Source: Ilyomonas sp965199845
Lineage (GTDB): Bacteria > Bacteroidota > Bacteroidia > Chitinophagales > Chitinophagaceae
Direction: 5' to 3'
DNA length: 64,000 nucleotides
Assembly: GCA_965199845.1 (NCBI GenBank)
Contig: CBDATZ010000054.1
Location: 434,001 to 498,000 of the forward strand
Part shown: in pieces, positions 61,861 to 64,000 of the stretch
How positions within the stretch are numbered: position 1 is the stretch's first letter
Layout: every line of letters begins with the position of its first letter
Notes under the pieces: generated by a model
The model's input: only the letters and a program-made list of their open reading frames with translations
Databases searched by the model: none
Told to the model about the DNA's origin: nothing
Made by a program: the position numbers and the translations under genes

Positions 61861-62439
61861 TCAGTTCCTATGACTCAGATAATCGTCAATAAAGTTTTTA
61901 AACATATCCAACGGCAGCAAAACAGCATCATAATCTTTCGCACCTTCATCCCACAAACGTACTTGTATAATCTCATTAAAATAAGGATGATTACGGAACG
62001 CTTTGGCTTCTTCTTCCGTCATAGCGCCGCCTTGCCAGCGTAATGTTTCTTTACTTGCCGGCGATAATTTAGCTGCATACGTTTCATCTGTCGCCACCAA
62101 ATATCTTTTAGCCGCAACGTGGCCATCAACAACAGCGCAAACGCGGTCGCCAAAGCCTTTTTCTTTTAAATAATCAGCACCAATACCTTCATGATTGATG
62201 GCACCAAAACCACCCATTTCTTCTGCCTTTTGTTTATGTCCTAACAAATGCCCGATATCGTGAAGAAAAGCGCCTAAAATCAACTCCTGATCGGCATTTG
62301 CCTGCATAGCAAGCATAGCACATTGCACCATGTGCGAGGTTTGTGTTACCGGCTCGCCATCATAATCATTGTTACCATATTTTTCAAATAACTGCATGAT
62401 TTCTCTTGTCGCCTTTTCTGCATTCATTTGTTGTTGCAC
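61861..62439 (-). CDS. PhnZ-type HD-domain diiron oxygenase (TIGR03276-like)
   Basis: A 192-residue HD-fold enzyme of the group that oxidatively splits the C-P bond of 1-hydroxy-phosphonates. All active-site positions that I associate with PhnZ are present: Y26 and E29 in YDGEPVTQTSH, iron ligands H36, H60-D61 (FLHDIGHL), H83 (INHEG), H107 (VDGHVAAK) and D164 (RLWDEGAK). The spacing of these residues matches PhnZ within a few positions. No PhnY-like Fe/2-oxoglutarate hydroxylase is seen in the window; it may lie upstream beyond the edge. The gene is the second of the operon visible here. Confidence 0.88.
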   Translation of the reverse strand: MQQQMNAEKATREIMQLFEKYGNNDYDGEPVTQTSHMVQCAMLAMQANADQELILGAFLHDIGHLLGHKQKAEEMGGFGAINHEGIGADYLKEKGFGDRVCAVVDGHVAAKRYLVATDETYAAKLSPASKETLRWQGGAMTEEEAKAFRNHPYFNEIIQVRLWDEGAKDYDAVLLPLDMFKNFIDDYLSHRN

Positions 62440-62489
62440 GTTAAATCATTTATTATATCAGTATAATTAAAAATTAATCAATCCCACCA

Positions 62490-63572
62490 TTACTTTTTTG
62501 TAATGCTGCCGATTGGTGGCATTACTTCATGCTCCGGTTTAAAAGTAAAACCTAACAGAGACGCAATGGTAGTAGCATATTGCCGCTGGTAAATTTGTCC
62601 CGGTTGTTTTTGCTCGCCGGTTGCCGGTGTATCAGGACCAATCACCGCAAGCCATATCTGGTCAGCGCCTTTTATTTTTTGCCCATGATCGCGCCATTCA
62701 TCTTTTACCTCATCGCCTCTGCCATGATCGCAGGTAACTATCAAAGTTGTTTTGTCTTTGTATTGCGGCATACTTTGCAACGTGTTCCACAAGTCTTTTA
62801 TCATACCATCTTCGGCGTGTGCCGCACCCAAATATTGTTCGTAATTGCCACCATGTGCAAAGTCGTCTGTTTCATCAAAAGCAATGTACAGAACTTTCGG
62901 TTTGTATTCTTTCAGATATTCTTTACCAGCTATATAAGTCAATATATCGGGGCGCACACCAATCGGGCGCGGCGTAAGAAATTGTATCTGGTTGATGATG
63001 TCAAATTGCGGTGATTTAAAAGGCAATGAATCAACATCAGAATTTACATAAATGCCGCTACGCTTAGCATTCAGGATATAAGGAAATACGTCCCACGTAC
63101 TGAATGCAGCTACTTTTCCTTCATATCCTTTTTGCTTATTGATAAACTCTAACACATTGGTATTCTTGTTTAAAATTTTATCGTTAGAATTTACCGCCGT
63201 ATCGGGATAGCCGGTAAAAATTTCATTATAACCCGGATAAGAAAACCAATATTTATTGGTAACATTTACATAGTTACCCAAATGGCGGTTACCATATAAC
63301 TGACCTTCTTTTGTAACCGTGCTCCACAAAAAAGGAAACAATTTTTTTCTCCGTTCCAAAGAATCATTACTCCAGAATTTGGCTTTTAAACCGGCTGTGT
63401 CGTGTGTATATTTTTCAGTATTAATCAAAACAGAATCGGCTCCACCAAATACTTCTTCCCAGCGCATACCATCGAGTGTAACAATAACAACGTTTTCTGT
63501 TTTATGTGTTTGTGCAAACACTTGCGAATACATCAAAAAACAAATTAAAAAACCAGCTATAATTATCTTCAT
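62490..63572 (-). CDS. Secreted alkaline-phosphatase-superfamily hydrolase in the phosphonate locus
   Basis: A 360-residue exported enzyme. Signal peptide IIIAGFLICFLMYSQVFAQ. Metal/nucleophile motifs: VVIVTLDGMRWEEVFGGAD, a SYPGYNEIFTG segment with a candidate Ser/Thr nucleophile, LYIAFDETDDFAHGG, LIVTCDHGRGDEVK and WRDHGQ. This is the nucleotide pyrophosphatase/phosphonoacetate hydrolase branch of the superfamily. It precedes the HD oxygenase by 50 bp on the same strand, and is separated from the SusD gene by a hairpin. Its likely role is trimming phosphoesters or phosphonate esters in the periplasm before uptake. Confidence 0.85.
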   Translation of the reverse strand: MKIIIAGFLICFLMYSQVFAQTHKTENVVIVTLDGMRWEEVFGGADSVLINTEKYTHDTAGLKAKFWSNDSLERRKKLFPFLWSTVTKEGQLYGNRHLGNYVNVTNKYWFSYPGYNEIFTGYPDTAVNSNDKILNKNTNVLEFINKQKGYEGKVAAFSTWDVFPYILNAKRSGIYVNSDVDSLPFKSPQFDIINQIQFLTPRPIGVRPDILTYIAGKEYLKEYKPKVLYIAFDETDDFAHGGNYEQYLGAAHAEDGMIKDLWNTLQSMPQYKDKTTLIVTCDHGRGDEVKDEWRDHGQKIKGADQIWLAVIGPDTPATGEQKQPGQIYQRQYATTIASLLGFTFKPEHEVMPPIGSITKK

Positions 63573-63597
63573 GCAATTGCTTTATCTGTTTTAAAAG

Positions 63598-63625
63598 AAG
63601 GCAAAACTCAGATAAGTTTTGCCTT
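63598..63625 (-). terminator. Hairpin between susD-like and phosphatase genes
   Basis: An 11-bp stem AAGGCAAAACT / AGTTTTGCCTT (63598-63608, 63615-63625) with a 6-nt loop, followed on the minus strand by CTTCTTTTAAAA. It is 26 bp after the SusD stop. It could be a partial terminator setting the ratio between uptake and catabolic genes. Confidence 0.75.
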
Positions 63626-63650
63626 TGATTTATGAGAAAAACTAACCTTA

Positions 63651-64000
63651 CTATTTTATTAACCACATAGCGGCATTGATGTCGTCGTTGCCACCATATT
63701 GCGATTGCAAAGCTGCAGCGAGGTTATCGCCATTGGTAGTAACCTCATTTGTTGGATATTGAAACCGCAATGGTATTTTATTACCATTGCCGGTTCCGGG
63801 TCCTATACTAAAGGCGGGAATACCTGTTCTGCGCCATTGGTAGTAAGCCTGCAAACCAGAATTGCGCGCATACGCAAAATATTTTTCCGTTAATACCTGG
63901 TTTAATCCATCTGCATTATCGCCTTTGTATTTTACAAGTGGTTGATTAAAGTAATCGGTAAAACTGAATGGAACTGTGTACGTAACATTTCCGCTGCCAT
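63651..64000 (-). CDS. SusD/RagB-family outer-membrane lipoprotein, C-terminal part
   Basis: Only the last 116 or so codons are inside the window. The C-terminal consensus of SusD-like proteins is clear: LTEKYFAYARNSGLQAYYQWRRTGIP, then KIPLRFQYPTNEVTTNGDNLAAAL and a final MWLIK. The IPLRFQYP/N..N...A pattern fits the SusD-like_2 branch. SusD proteins form the lid on a SusC TonB-dependent transporter, so a susC gene is expected just upstream beyond the edge. Its position upstream of the hydrolase and HD oxygenase suggests dedicated uptake of the substrate handled by those enzymes. Confidence 0.85.
   Translation of the reverse strand, partial: GSGNVTYTVPFSFTDYFNQPLVKYKGDNADGLNQVLTEKYFAYARNSGLQAYYQWRRTGIPAFSIGPGTGNGNKIPLRFQYPTNEVTTNGDNLAAALQSQYGGNDDINAAMWLIK

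Overview
The window looks like a chromosomal segment of a Bacteroidota bacterium, most likely a member of the Chitinophagaceae or a close relative. This rests on family content: an ArgF'-type acetylornithine-class transcarbamylase, two proteins with type IX secretion (T9SS) C-terminal sorting domains, GldB, a SusD-like lipoprotein, an Oar-like TonB-dependent receptor, DUF5690, and several -7 elements of the Bacteroidota form TAnnTTTG. I see no rRNA, tRNA, CRISPR array, transposase or prophage.

Layout. 1-5610 (-): arginine biosynthesis in the order GNAT acetyltransferase, argG, argC, a four-helix-bundle gene, argD, argF' (cut by the window edge). 5992-7581 (+): prmA and plsY. 8066-14629 (-): a TetR-regulated tripartite RND efflux operon (regulator, TolC-like channel, adaptor, pump), with a palindrome at its promoter. 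14840-23215: mixed genes, namely a glycosidase-like secreted protein, a T9SS protein with ELWxTDGT repeats, uvsE, a membrane acyltransferase, a response regulator and a HEPN-like protein. 23258-32158: mfd, a frameshifted YciI-like gene, a lipoprotein, a PurF-type amidotransferase, and a divergent XRE regulator/histidine kinase pair. 32279-37834 (-): a very large alpha-2-macroglobulin lipoprotein. 38159-41442 (+): heme oxygenase, bacteriophytochrome kinase and response regulator, a complete red-light sensing operon. 41461-44434: gldB and nadE, divergent. 44667-49297 (-): a giant T9SS protein gene whose 5' third carries at least seven lesions. 50171-57660: a lysine-rich small protein, an Oar-like TonB receptor, an SDR oxidoreductase, a TauE/SafE exporter and a secreted phosphodiesterase.

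58012-64000 (-) is the most interesting region. A SusD-like lipoprotein (partial, continuing past the window), an alkaline-phosphatase-superfamily enzyme, a PhnZ-type HD oxygenase, a DUF5690 transporter and a TIGR03364-type flavoprotein lie head to tail, followed after a terminator by a Tat-exported metallophosphoesterase and a second secreted phosphodiesterase. I read this as an organophosphonate acquisition and degradation locus built on the Sus outer-membrane uptake principle. The HD enzyme keeps every residue I associate with the PhnZ active site.

Non-coding features include ten hairpin terminators, one 54-nt perfect palindrome, an 80-bp intergenic repeat present twice about 31 kb apart, an array of helically phased 11-bp repeats in front of the TonB receptor, and low-complexity CAAG- and TAAGTTGTAAGT-type spacers in several intergenic gaps.
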